64,000 nt of DNA. Source: Lacinutrix sp. Lineage in GTDB: Bacteria > Bacteroidota > Bacteroidia > Flavobacteriales > Flavobacteriaceae. Below, one piece after another: positions 20,418-28,781 of the stretch. The notes beneath the pieces are model-generated. The model was not told where the DNA came from. It did not search any database and was given only the letters and a program-made list of their open reading frames with translations. The DNA lies in contig NZ_JAQWGS010000027.1 in the NCBI RefSeq assembly GCF_029238095.1, positions 1 through 64,000 of the forward strand, read 5' to 3'. Numbering within the stretch: the stretch's first letter is position 1; every line of letters starts with the position of its first letter. The position numbers and the translations under genes are program-made.

Positions 20418-21179
20418 ATGAAAAATACATATATTAAATTATTAGCTTTATTGTTTGTTGCTTCGGCTTCAGTATCGTGTGTAAACGATGATGAAACGTT
20501 TGGTACTAACGATAACAAAGCTATTGCAACAACTACAGTTACCTCGTTAACACTAAATGAAGGTGAAAGTGCTGTTATTCCTTTTACTTTAAATCGTGCG
20601 ATTAACAAAGCTTCTCAATTTAAAATTGAATTGATGAGTGGTAATGTTGAACAAGATGATATTGAAGCTGGTGATCAGTACATGGATGCTGATACTGGAA
20701 TCTATCAAGATGGATTCGAAATTACGGTTCCTCCTTATGTAACTAACTTTGAGATTCCTGTTTCTGCACTTCTTGATTCTTCTTGTGAAGCAAACGAAAG
20801 TATACAATTAAGAGTTTCAGCTGCTGGTGTAAGAACTGCATTAACTCCAAGTAGTGATGGATACATGATAGATTTAGATATTCTTAATACTCCTACTTGG
20901 ACAATTGAAGGTGTAGATACTTATGGTGATGGTTGGAATGGTGCATCAATCGACGTAACTGTTGATGGTGTTACAACAAGCTATACAGTAGATGCTGATG
21001 CTGCAACATTTGTTGTAGGTGTACCAGTAGGTTCTACTTACTCTTTCGAATTTGTAAGTGGAGATTGGGATGGTGAAATAGAATATACTATTACAGATGG
21101 TAATGGTAATGTATTTGCAGATGCTTACTATCCTGCTGTTGGTGTAATTACAAGTGGTACTGGTGTTGCATGTAACTAA
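20418..21179 (+). CDS. Surface lipoprotein with Calx-beta-like and DGWNG domains
   Basis: A 253-residue lipoprotein. The lipobox ends at Cys21 (SVSC) with VNDDE next, again an acidic surface signal. Residues ~40-135 resemble a Calx-beta-like repeat (LNEGESAVIPFTLNRAI). The C-terminal ~85 residues form a beta-rich module beginning WTIEGVDTYGDGWNGASIDV, a motif seen repeatedly in secreted marine bacterial proteins. It lies 13 bases after the previous gene and is closed by the terminator at 21203-21230, so it ends the SusCD operon. Confidence 0.7.
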   Translation: MKNTYIKLLALLFVASASVSCVNDDETFGTNDNKAIATTTVTSLTLNEGESAVIPFTLNRAINKASQFKIELMSGNVEQDDIEAGDQYMDADTGIYQDGFEITVPPYVTNFEIPVSALLDSSCEANESIQLRVSAAGVRTALTPSSDGYMIDLDILNTPTWTIEGVDTYGDGWNGASIDVTVDGVTTSYTVDADAATFVVGVPVGSTYSFEFVSGDWDGEIEYTITDGNGNVFADAYYPAVGVITSGTGVACN

Positions 21180-21202
21180 GATTATTTAAAATAATTAACT
21201 AA

Positions 21203-21230
21203 AACCATCTCTTGCGAGGTGGTTTTTTTT
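21203..21230 (+). terminator. Rho-independent terminator of the SusCD operon
   Basis: AACCATCTC and GAGGTGGTT form a 9-bp stem (one G-U pair) with a TTGC loop, followed by a run of eight T. It lies 23 bases after the lipoprotein stop and only 20 bases before the next gene's ATG. Confidence 0.9.
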
Positions 21231-21237
21231 ATTTTTG
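21230..21237 (+). promoter_or_regulatory. Candidate -7 box overlapping the terminator T-tract
   Basis: TATTTTTG fits TAnnTTTG exactly and uses the last base of the terminator T-run. The predicted start lies about nine bases before ATG 21251. The nearest upstream TTG (21212, in the terminator loop) is only 15 bases away, shorter than usual, so confidence is low. Confidence 0.35.
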
Positions 21238-21250
21238 TAATAAAAAAAAA

Positions 21251-22879
21251 ATGAGAACATTAATTTTATTCTTGTGTTGTTTTCTAACGACAACTTTAAT
21301 GCTTGGTCAAAATACAGTTGGAACATTAAGAAACGATTTGGGATCGTATGATGCTTATACCTTGTTATCTCCTATAAATTCTACAGAAACTTATTTATTA
21401 AATAATTGTGGACAAGTCGTACACCAATGGACAAGTACTTACACTCCAGGTGCCTCAGTTTACTTATTAGAAAATGGTAATTTACTCAGAACTGGTAAAA
21501 TAGCTAACAATAATTTTCAATTTGGTGGTGTTGGCGGAAAGATTGAACTTTTTGATTGGGATAATAATCTTATATGGGAATATACATATACAGATTCAAC
21601 ATATACACAACATCATGATATCTATCCACTACCTAACGGAAATATATTAATGATTGTAGCAACTGTAATGACAGAAGCAGAAGCATTACAGGCTGGTAGA
21701 AATCCAGCAAATTTAACTCAAGGTGAAGTATTTAATGAACAAATTTTAGAAATTCAACCTTTTGGAACCAATCAAGCTAATGTGGTTTGGGAATGGAATA
21801 TAAAAGATCACTTGGTTCAAGATTTTGATGCTACAAAAGATAACTTTGGTGTTGTAGCAGATAATCCTAATCGATTGGACTTTAACTACATTAACGCAAC
21901 TAATGCGACCGCTAACTGGTTACATTGCAATTCATTACAATACAATCCCGCTTTAGATCAACTTGTATTAAGTTCTAGAATTATGAGTGAGATATATATT
22001 ATTGATCATTCTACAACTACTGCTGAAGCAGCTACCAGTACTGGTGGAACCTATGGAAAAGGCGGTGATTTTTTATACCGTTGGGGAAATAAAGCAGCTT
22101 ATGATAAAGGCACCTCTTCTAATCAAACTTTATTTGGGCAACATTATCCACATTGGATAGCAGATGGATTGACTGATGCTGGTAAAATTATGATATTTAA
22201 TAATGGAGGAGCAAGAGCATATTCATCAATAGATATTATAGATCCAATGGTTACTACACCTGGAAATTATACTTACGACAATGTTAACGGTTATGGTCCT
22301 ACAAATGCAGAGTGGATTTATACTACTCCAACAAATACTGATTTTTTTACAGCAATTCTATCAAGTGGAGAGCGTTTACCAAATGGCAATACTTTAATTT
22401 GTGATGGAGATTCTGGATATTTCTTTGAGATTGACCCAGCAGAAAATATAGTATGGGAATACGTAAATCCGGATGCTACTAATGGTATTATTAACCAAGG
22501 AGATACTGCATCTTTTAACTTAGTCTTTAGAGCGCATAAGTTTTCATTTGATTATCCTGCTTTTACAGGTAAAAATCTTACACCAGGAGATCCTATTGAA
22601 ACAAATCCTGACATAAGTAATTGTAATTTGTTAAACGTTACAGAAAACGTTTTAGATGAAAATTCTATTAAACTTTTTCCTAATCCTGTTGTGGATTATT
22701 TAACTATTGAATACACTAAATCTATAAGTAGCATAGAAGTCTACACAATATTTGGTCAGCTTTTAAGTAAAGTAACAGATACAAAAACAATAAAGTTTGG
22801 TAATATGGCTTCTGGGTTTTACTTGATAAGAGTAAATTCTGAAGAAGGTTCGATAACAAAAAAGATTTTAAAACAATAA
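21251..22879 (+). CDS. Arylsulfotransferase-like protein with T9SS sorting domain
   Basis: A 542-residue secreted protein from ATG 21251; the ORF-track start at 21212 lies inside the terminator hairpin. A signal peptide (to LMLGQ) is followed by a beta-propeller with arylsulfate sulfotransferase (ASST) features, such as YLLENGNLLRTG, HHDIYPLPNGNILMI, HYPHWIADG and RLPNGNTLICDGDSGYFFEI. The last ~75 residues (LFPNPVVDYLTIEYTKS to KKILKQ) are a type A T9SS C-terminal sorting domain, so the protein is exported and anchored at the cell surface. ASST enzymes move sulfate between phenols through a histidine; which histidine acts here is not clear. Family members in flavobacteria may have other roles. 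Confidence 0.8.
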   Translation: MRTLILFLCCFLTTTLMLGQNTVGTLRNDLGSYDAYTLLSPINSTETYLLNNCGQVVHQWTSTYTPGASVYLLENGNLLRTGKIANNNFQFGGVGGKIELFDWDNNLIWEYTYTDSTYTQHHDIYPLPNGNILMIVATVMTEAEALQAGRNPANLTQGEVFNEQILEIQPFGTNQANVVWEWNIKDHLVQDFDATKDNFGVVADNPNRLDFNYINATNATANWLHCNSLQYNPALDQLVLSSRIMSEIYIIDHSTTTAEAATSTGGTYGKGGDFLYRWGNKAAYDKGTSSNQTLFGQHYPHWIADGLTDAGKIMIFNNGGARAYSSIDIIDPMVTTPGNYTYDNVNGYGPTNAEWIYTTPTNTDFFTAILSSGERLPNGNTLICDGDSGYFFEIDPAENIVWEYVNPDATNGIINQGDTASFNLVFRAHKFSFDYPAFTGKNLTPGDPIETNPDISNCNLLNVTENVLDENSIKLFPNPVVDYLTIEYTKSISSIEVYTIFGQLLSKVTDTKTIKFGNMASGFYLIRVNSEEGSITKKILKQ

Positions 22880-22894
22880 CCTTTTAATTCATTT

Positions 22895-22930
22895 AAAAAA
22901 AGAGCTTGAGTTGTTTCAAGCTCTTTTTTT
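22895..22930 (+). terminator. Terminator between ASST-like gene and rlmB
   Basis: A perfect 15-bp inverted repeat (A7-GAGCTTGA and TCAAGCTC-T7) with a six-base loop and a T-run. It is near-symmetric and could work on both strands. Fifteen bases separate it from the rlmB start. Confidence 0.92.
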
Positions 22931-22931
22931 A

Positions 22932-22939
22932 TACCTTTA
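22932..22939 (+). promoter_or_regulatory. Candidate -7 box of rlmB, implying a leaderless mRNA
   Basis: TACCTTTA (one mismatch to TAnnTTTG) begins two bases after the terminator, with a TTG at 22911 in the hairpin loop 18 bases upstream. The expected start falls at or next to ATG 22945. This supports that start over the ORF-track start at 22906 inside the terminator. Confidence 0.45.
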
Positions 22940-22944
22940 CACAA

Positions 22945-23679
22945 ATGAAAGATAGCACACAAATATTTGGTTTAAGAGCAGTTATAGAAGCTATAAATGC
23001 AAACGAAACAATAGATAAGGTTTTTTTGCAAAAAGGACTTAAAGGCGAGTTATTTAATGAACTCGAAGCGCTTTTAAGACAAAAAGGCATAAACTCTTCT
23101 TATGTCCCAGTAGAAAAATTAAACCGCTTAACAAAAAATAACCATCAAGGTGTTGTTGCACAAATTTCTCCTATTTCTTTTTACGATCTAGATGAATTGG
23201 TTACAAAGACAATTGAAAGTGGTGCTACTCCACTATTCCTTTTATTAGATCAACTTAGTGATGTTAGAAATTTTGGTGCAATAATTAGAACTGCAGAATG
23301 TACTGGTGTTCATGGTATTATTATACAGAAAAAAGGTGGAGCTCCTGTTAATGGAGATACTATTAAAACAAGTGCTGGAGCTGTTTTTAAAGTACCTATT
23401 TGTAAAGTTGACCATATAAAAGACGCTATGTTTCACATGCAAGCAAGCGGTATAAAAGTTATAGCAGCAACTGAAAAAACAGAAAATACTGTTTTTGATG
23501 TATCTTTTGCAGGACCTTGTGCTATTATTATGGGAAGTGAAGGACGTGGTATTAATCCGTCTGTATTAAAATTGGTAGATACCAAAGCTAAGTTACCTTT
23601 GCTAGGTGATATAGAATCTCTTAATGTATCTGTAGCCTGTGGTGCTTTTTTATATGAAGCTTTAAGACAGCGACTTTAA
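22945..23679 (+). CDS. rlmB: TrmH/SpoU-family rRNA 2'-O-methyltransferase (RlmB-like)
   Basis: A 244-residue SPOUT methyltransferase. The N-terminal substrate-binding domain (QIFGLRAVIEAINANETIDKV) is followed by the catalytic knot with motif 1 (LDQLSDVRNFGAIIRTAECTG), motif 2 (IIMGSEGRGI) and motif 3 (LPLLGDIESLNVSVACGAFLYEALRQ). RlmB methylates the ribose of G2251 in 23S rRNA; assignment among RlmB, TrmH and related members rests on general similarity. Start is ATG 22945. Confidence 0.88.
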   Translation: MKDSTQIFGLRAVIEAINANETIDKVFLQKGLKGELFNELEALLRQKGINSSYVPVEKLNRLTKNNHQGVVAQISPISFYDLDELVTKTIESGATPLFLLLDQLSDVRNFGAIIRTAECTGVHGIIIQKKGGAPVNGDTIKTSAGAVFKVPICKVDHIKDAMFHMQASGIKVIAATEKTENTVFDVSFAGPCAIIMGSEGRGINPSVLKLVDTKAKLPLLGDIESLNVSVACGAFLYEALRQRL

Positions 23680-23685
23680 AAGTTT

Positions 23686-23713
23686 CTAATTAAAAAACAA
23701 TAATTAGTTTTTT
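23686..23713. terminator. Weak hairpin between convergent rlmB and rhomboid genes
   Basis: CTAATT and AATTAG can pair across a ten-base A-rich loop, and the second arm is followed by six T. It is AT-only and short, but it lies exactly between the two converging stop codons. Confidence 0.35.
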
Positions 23714-23716
23714 ATA

Positions 23717-24469
23717 CTACTCTTTGTGTTCTTTAAATATATAATTAATTTCCGAAATTTCCTTTGAAATTTCGTCAGTTTCAGTGAACCATTCATTGAC
23801 ATGTGGTAACTCGATAAAGTTTCCGTTTTCATCAAAATACTTTAAAAATTCATCTTCTTCTTCATTATAATTTGGATCTTCCCAAACATACTTTTTTGGC
23901 TTTGCAATAGTCTTTCTAAATAGTATTGCAAAAACTAATCCTGTTATTAAACCTGCAGTATGGCCTTCCCAAGAAATTTGTTCGTCTATAGGAAATGCAT
24001 ACATAAACAGACTTCCATATAGAAATACAACAACAAAGGACAAAGCTGTTAAACGATAGTTTTTAGAAAATAAACCAATAAAAAAATTGAAACTAAAAAG
24101 CACATAAATAAGTCCGCTAGCACCAATATGATAAGATGGTCTTCCTATTAACCATGTTATTAATCCAGAAAGTAAAATACCATATATAACAACTTTAAAG
24201 GCAATTGGTCTATAGAAATAAAATAATGCTGAAGACAATACAAATAAAGGAATAGTATTGGAATATAAATGTTTAATACCTGAATGAATTAGTGGACTAA
24301 ACAAAACACCTCTTAAACCTTTTATTGTTTGAGGATACACACCATACTTATTGAAACGATAACCAAATCTAATTTCAATAGCAAACACGAGCCAAATTAA
24401 TAACACGAATAGCAATGGATACAGTAATGTGTCTATTGAAAATGTAAAAGGTTGCTCTTGTTTATTCAT
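23717..24469 (-). CDS. Rhomboid-family intramembrane serine protease
   Basis: A 250-residue multi-pass protein. The catalytic serine is in HIGASGL (Ser118) and the catalytic histidine in WEGHTAG (His170). SPLIHSGIKHLYSNTIPL carries the conserved His and Asn of helix 2. It cleaves membrane-bound substrates inside the bilayer; the substrate is unknown. A ~55-residue acidic cytoplasmic tail follows the last helix. It converges with rlmB. Confidence 0.9.
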   Translation of the reverse strand: MNKQEQPFTFSIDTLLYPLLFVLLIWLVFAIEIRFGYRFNKYGVYPQTIKGLRGVLFSPLIHSGIKHLYSNTIPLFVLSSALFYFYRPIAFKVVIYGILLSGLITWLIGRPSYHIGASGLIYVLFSFNFFIGLFSKNYRLTALSFVVVFLYGSLFMYAFPIDEQISWEGHTAGLITGLVFAILFRKTIAKPKKYVWEDPNYNEEEDEFLKYFDENGNFIELPHVNEWFTETDEISKEISEINYIFKEHKE

Positions 24470-24584
24470 ACTTTAATAAATATAGCAATTTGTAAACCAT
24501 AAATTGAAAAGTGATACAATGTCAGTTACCTAAGAATTGATAAAAGTCTCGATAATTACACAAAAAAATGTTTAATTTTACCTC

Positions 24585-25862
24585 ATGAATATTCCTTTAG
24601 CCGAAAGATTAAGACCTAAAACATTAGCAGATTATGTTAGCCAAGCACATTTGGTTGGTGAACAAGGCACGCTAACAAAACAAATTAATCAAGGCATGAT
24701 TGCTTCTATGATTTTTTGGGGACCTCCAGGAATTGGAAAAACAACACTTGCCAATATTATTGCTGAAACCTCTGGAAGACCTTTTTATACTTTAAGCGCT
24801 ATTAGCTCTGGAGTAAAAGATGTACGCGAAGTTATAGAAAAAGCAAAACAAAGTGGTGGGTTGTTTACCACTAAAAATCCTATTCTATTTATAGATGAAA
24901 TCCATAGGTTTAGTAAATCTCAACAAGATTCCCTTTTACAAGCTGTAGAAAAAGGTTGGGTGACTTTAATTGGCGCTACAACCGAAAACCCAAGTTTCGA
25001 GGTTATTCCTGCATTATTGTCACGCTGTCAGGTTTATATTTTAAATCCGTTTGAAAAAAAGGATTTAGAGGTGCTTTTAAAGCGTGCTATTGAAACTGAT
25101 GAGGAAATATCTAAAAAAAAGATAACACTTAAAGAAACCAGTGCGCTATTAAGACTTTCTGGAGGTGATGCAAGAAAATTACTTAATATTTTTGAGTTGA
25201 TTGTAAATTCTGAGGCTTCAAATACTATTACAATTACAAATGACATGGTTTTAGAAAAAGTGCAAAATAATACTGTACGCTACGATAAGACTGGTGAGCA
25301 ACATTACGATATAGTTTCTGCTTTTATTAAATCTATTCGAGGAAGCGACCCAAATGCTGCAGTGTATTATTTAGCACGAATGGTAGAAGGTGGAGAAGAT
25401 GTAAAATTTATTGCAAGACGCCTTCTAATTCTTGCAAGCGAAGATATTGGCAATGCTAATCCAACAGCTCTAGTACTAGCAAACACAACCTTTCAAGCTG
25501 TTTCAACCATAGGCTATCCAGAGTCTCGAATTATCTTAAGCCAATGTGCTACATACTTGGCCTGTTCGCCAAAAAGTAATGCTGCTTATATGGCTATTGG
25601 CAATGCACAGCAACTGGTAAAACAAACAGGTGATTTATCTGTGCCTTTAGCGATGCGAAATGCACCAACAAAGCTTATGAAAGAGATTGGTTATGGAGAA
25701 AACTATAAGTATTCGCATAATTACAACAACAATTTTGTGTTACAAGAATTTTTACCTAAAGAAATTGTAGACACCAAGCTTTACGATCCTGGAAATAATG
25801 CCAGAGAAAATGCACAACGCGACTTTTTAAAAGCGAGTTGGAAAGAAAAGTATGGTTATTAG
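24585..25862 (+). CDS. rarA: Replication-associated recombination ATPase RarA/MgsA
   Basis: A 425-residue AAA+ protein of the RarA/Mgs1/WRNIP1 family, acting at stalled replication forks. Walker [10 protein letters not shown] is at 46-54, Walker B LFIDEIHR at about 102-108, sensor 1 at LIGATTEN, and the C-terminal tetramerisation region contains [18 protein letters not shown] and the ending ...[14 protein letters not shown]. The last four bases overlap the converging gene at 25859. Confidence 0.95.
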   Translation: MNIPLAERLRPKTLADYVSQAHLVGEQGTLTKQINQGMIASMIFWGPPGIGKTTLANIIAETSGRPFYTLSAISSGVKDVREVIEKAKQSGGLFTTKNPILFIDEIHRFSKSQQDSLLQAVEKGWVTLIGATTENPSFEVIPALLSRCQVYILNPFEKKDLEVLLKRAIETDEEISKKKITLKETSALLRLSGGDARKLLNIFELIVNSEASNTITITNDMVLEKVQNNTVRYDKTGEQHYDIVSAFIKSIRGSDPNAAVYYLARMVEGGEDVKFIARRLLILASEDIGNANPTALVLANTTFQAVSTIGYPESRIILSQCATYLACSPKSNAAYMAIGNAQQLVKQTGDLSVPLAMRNAPTKLMKEIGYGENYKYSHNYNNNFVLQEFLPKEIVDTKLYDPGNNARENAQRDFLKASWKEKYGY

Positions 25863-26698
25863 AATTTAATTTCTAATGCTATAACTTTTAAATCGTTTCC
25901 ATTAGCTTCAGCAATAACCCAATTATTATTTAATTTATAAATTATTGCATCTCTATCTTTCACAATATATAAATCAGTTTTTCCAGAAAATAAAATACTA
26001 TAAACTTTATTACCATTACTATTTATTAAATTATAAGCAAAGGCACTATCTGGTATGGCTTCAGCACGAAGACGATAAGTAGAATCAGCTGTATTTTTTG
26101 AAGATTCTTCTTTTTTTATTTGTTGCTCTTTAACTTCTTCAACAACTACATTCTCATCCTTTGTAGCTTCTTTAAGTTGCTTTACTTCTGCTTTAAGTTT
26201 ATCTATTTCTTCTTGCTTCTCCTCGACTACTGCAATTTCTTGATTTAAAGTCATTTCATTTTTAGCATTATAATTGTAATTTTCAGATTCAAAACTTGTA
26301 AATGCTTGCCTTAAAGCTTCGTTATAAGCTACTTTTAAATTCTTATCTCTAGATTCTCCTTGAACACTTGTAAAAATCACTTCATTTTTACAATTTTTTA
26401 ATTGTACCAAAAGCTTGGTTTTAAAAAAGTTAGACTCTTTTAATACATCGGCTTTTAAAGCCAAACAATTGTTTTTAGCATAATCACTTGGCAAAACAAC
26501 ATCATCTGCCATTATAGGCTCAAAATTGTATTTTTCGAATAAATATTTAGTTAATGAATTTAATCTATATTGATCTGCTTCTTTTAAAAATTCGAACTTT
26601 TCTGGAACGATAATATATTTATAATCGTTAAGGCTTTGTTGAGCAAAAGTTGCTATAAAAGCAAAAAACGTGAGTAAAATTAAAACTGTTTTTTTCAT
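25859..26698 (-). CDS. Secreted protein of unknown function with coiled coil
   Basis: A 279-residue protein I do not recognise. A signal peptide (MKKTVLILLTFFAFIATFAQ) is followed by a domain around residues 20-130 (NDYKYIIVPEKFEFLKEADQYR) that resembles the N-terminal part of many flavobacterial periplasmic proteins. A charged helix at ~150-205 (EEKQEEIDKLKAEVKQLKEA) looks coiled coil, and a small C-terminal beta domain follows. Its stop codon overlaps that of rarA. It may be in one operon with the HAD gene upstream, since they lie eight bases apart. Confidence 0.6.
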   Translation of the reverse strand: MKKTVLILLTFFAFIATFAQQSLNDYKYIIVPEKFEFLKEADQYRLNSLTKYLFEKYNFEPIMADDVVLPSDYAKNNCLALKADVLKESNFFKTKLLVQLKNCKNEVIFTSVQGESRDKNLKVAYNEALRQAFTSFESENYNYNAKNEMTLNQEIAVVEEKQEEIDKLKAEVKQLKEATKDENVVVEEVKEQQIKKEESSKNTADSTYRLRAEAIPDSAFAYNLINSNGNKVYSILFSGKTDLYIVKDRDAIIYKLNNNWVIAEANGNDLKVIALEIKF

Positions 26699-26706
26699 AA
26701 TAATTG

Positions 26707-27393
26707 TTATAAGAATTCTTTTAAATCTAGTAAATGCTTAACTTCTTTAATATCCTTTTCTAGTGTTACATTATGGTAATTATAACAAATAGCATCTAAG
26801 CCAATGTTTAAAGCTCCAAGTATATCTGCTTCGTAATTATCACCAATCATTATACCATTTTCTTTTTTAATGTTTGCAAGCGATAATGCATGATGAAACA
26901 CTTTTGCATTTGGTTTTTTAACTCCTACAGCTTCAGAGCTTGTTACGGTTTCAAAGTAGTGCGAAATATTAGATTTTTCTAATTTTGTTTGCTGTACTTC
27001 AATAAAACCATTGGTAATAATATGCAATTTATATTTTGGTTTTAAATAGTCTAAAATTTCAATAGTACCATCAAAAACATGATTATAGGTTGTTAAATAA
27101 TCGATATAATCTATTGCTAATTGATGTATTACTTGGTCTTCAACTACAATATCTAAAGCATCAAAAGCCTCTTTAAGTCTGCCATAACGCAAATTACTTT
27201 TAGTTACTTTCTCTTCTCGATAGAGTTTCCAATATTTTAAATTTATAGGTTGATAAATTTCAGAAAAACGTTTCAAGTCTACATCAATAGTATTCTTTTT
27301 AAAAATTATTCCGAAGGTTAGTTCAGAATTTTTATCGAAATCCCAAAGCGTGTGGTCCAAATCGAAAAAGATATCTGTTATTTTATGCTTCAT
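26707..27393 (-). CDS. HAD-superfamily hydrolase, YjjG type
   Basis: A 228-residue Asp-phosphatase. Motif I is FFDLDHTLWDF (residues 10-20), motif II is in LHIITNGF, and motif III/IV covers VGVKKPNAKVFHHAL and GIMIGDNYEADILGA. This pattern and length fit YjjG, which dephosphorylates non-canonical pyrimidine nucleotides. Its first 11 bases overlap the upstream deacetylase-like gene, so they are co-translated. Confidence 0.85.
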   Translation of the reverse strand: MKHKITDIFFDLDHTLWDFDKNSELTFGIIFKKNTIDVDLKRFSEIYQPINLKYWKLYREEKVTKSNLRYGRLKEAFDALDIVVEDQVIHQLAIDYIDYLTTYNHVFDGTIEILDYLKPKYKLHIITNGFIEVQQTKLEKSNISHYFETVTSSEAVGVKKPNAKVFHHALSLANIKKENGIMIGDNYEADILGALNIGLDAICYNYHNVTLEKDIKEVKHLLDLKEFL

Positions 27394-28684
27394 CTGTAGA
27401 ATCTAATATAATATTGAAAAGTTCTTTATAATCTTTCCATGTTTCTGTTGTGCCAAAGGTATAATTATGGAACACAGGAACAAACTCACCATTCACCTTT
27501 TTTACAGCATTAATAATTTGATTTAAATGCATTTTTTTATCTAAAGTCGACTGGTATTTTAGTAAAGCATAATCTAAAACATGGTAAGTATTAATGCGTA
27601 ACGGTGTTTGGATTTCGTAATCTAAGTCGTAAAAGAAAAAAGGTGTACAGGTTCCAGCTCTAAAACCAATTTGGTTTATATAACCCATAGTAAAATCTTC
27701 AGGTATTTCTAACTCTACAAGGTTTCTGTAAGATTCTGGTAAATTTAATTTAGAATAGGAATTTCTGGACGCATATAAATCTTGATTAATAATAGATTCC
27801 ATTCTTAGTTTTTCGGTTTTAAGAATTGCACTATCTGTAAGCGCAAAATAGGAAGCTTTAAGTCCAATTTTAGAATAGTCTCCTACTTCTTTTATTAGAG
27901 AAATAAACTTACTTTTTTGTGCGTTTATATTTTTATCGTAAGTAGAAAAATCGCCAATTAAAAAAAAGAATATAAATTTATCTTTTACTTGTTTCTGTTT
28001 ATTAATAATATATTTAAATGTATCGTAAGGATCGTTTCTAAACCCAAATAACACAGAATATCGAGTGTAAATGTTTTTTAGTTTAAAACGAAACAAATCG
28101 TTAAACGTACCACCAACACTTCGCATGATGCCTTTTAATTTATAACTGTAGGCTTTTGGAATATCTATAACTGGTGTAATTTTATACTGTCGCTCTGGAA
28201 ATGTAAAGTCTGGAAATTGTACTTCCAAAGTTTTTCTAAATTTTAAAGCCCAAATATCTACCACTGGTTGTCTTAAAAAACCATTATTAAAAGCTAGACT
28301 TTCTTTGGCAGTAAAACGTCCAAACTCGTCTTTTACATGTGGCATATATTCTTCATAACGACTCAGCAAATAAAAAGAAGCTGCAAAAATATCGAATGGT
28401 AAAGCACTTTGTTCTCCATTTGGGAAAAAGCATTTTGTGTCTTCCCAATCGCTAACCTTTATTTCGACATCGTTTAATCCTTGTTCAAAAAGCAACTCAT
28501 TAGAGCGAATAAAAAACTCTTTACCTAATGGCTGCCTTGTGTAAGACATTTTTAAATTGTCGTGCGCTATAAAATCTTCTATAGTAGTAGTAAAACTTAC
28601 AGGCACTCCTAAAATTCGCGTACAGATTTGTTTAAAAGTGTAGCGTAATCTTGGTGTAATTTTATGAGTGTATACTAATAACAT
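27383..28684 (-). CDS. Polysaccharide deacetylase-like family protein
   Basis: A 433-residue protein from ATG 28684 (MLLVYTHKITPRLRYTF). The ORF track starts 16 codons upstream in a segment unlike the family. The body resembles a widespread Bacteroidetes family annotated as polysaccharide deacetylase, with DIWALKFRKTLE, DIPKAYSYKLKG and FRAGTCTPFFFYDLDYE. A canonical metal-binding HxxxH pair is not obvious, so catalysis is unproven. It overlaps the downstream HAD gene by 11 bases. Confidence 0.65.
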   Translation of the reverse strand: MLLVYTHKITPRLRYTFKQICTRILGVPVSFTTTIEDFIAHDNLKMSYTRQPLGKEFFIRSNELLFEQGLNDVEIKVSDWEDTKCFFPNGEQSALPFDIFAASFYLLSRYEEYMPHVKDEFGRFTAKESLAFNNGFLRQPVVDIWALKFRKTLEVQFPDFTFPERQYKITPVIDIPKAYSYKLKGIMRSVGGTFNDLFRFKLKNIYTRYSVLFGFRNDPYDTFKYIINKQKQVKDKFIFFFLIGDFSTYDKNINAQKSKFISLIKEVGDYSKIGLKASYFALTDSAILKTEKLRMESIINQDLYASRNSYSKLNLPESYRNLVELEIPEDFTMGYINQIGFRAGTCTPFFFYDLDYEIQTPLRINTYHVLDYALLKYQSTLDKKMHLNQIINAVKKVNGEFVPVFHNYTFGTTETWKDYKELFNIILDSTDEA

Positions 28685-28781
28685 ATAGCTTTGGCAAATT
28701 CCAATCGCTAAAATACCAAATTCCAAGTACAATATGTTATTTCAAATCACACATCTAGTAAAAGTGTTTCTGACTTAGAAT

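Noticed and set aside
21212-21250. Longer start of the arylsulfotransferase-like protein
   Set aside because: The added residues are encoded inside the terminator hairpin and T-run, and the signal peptide begins cleanly at ATG 21251.
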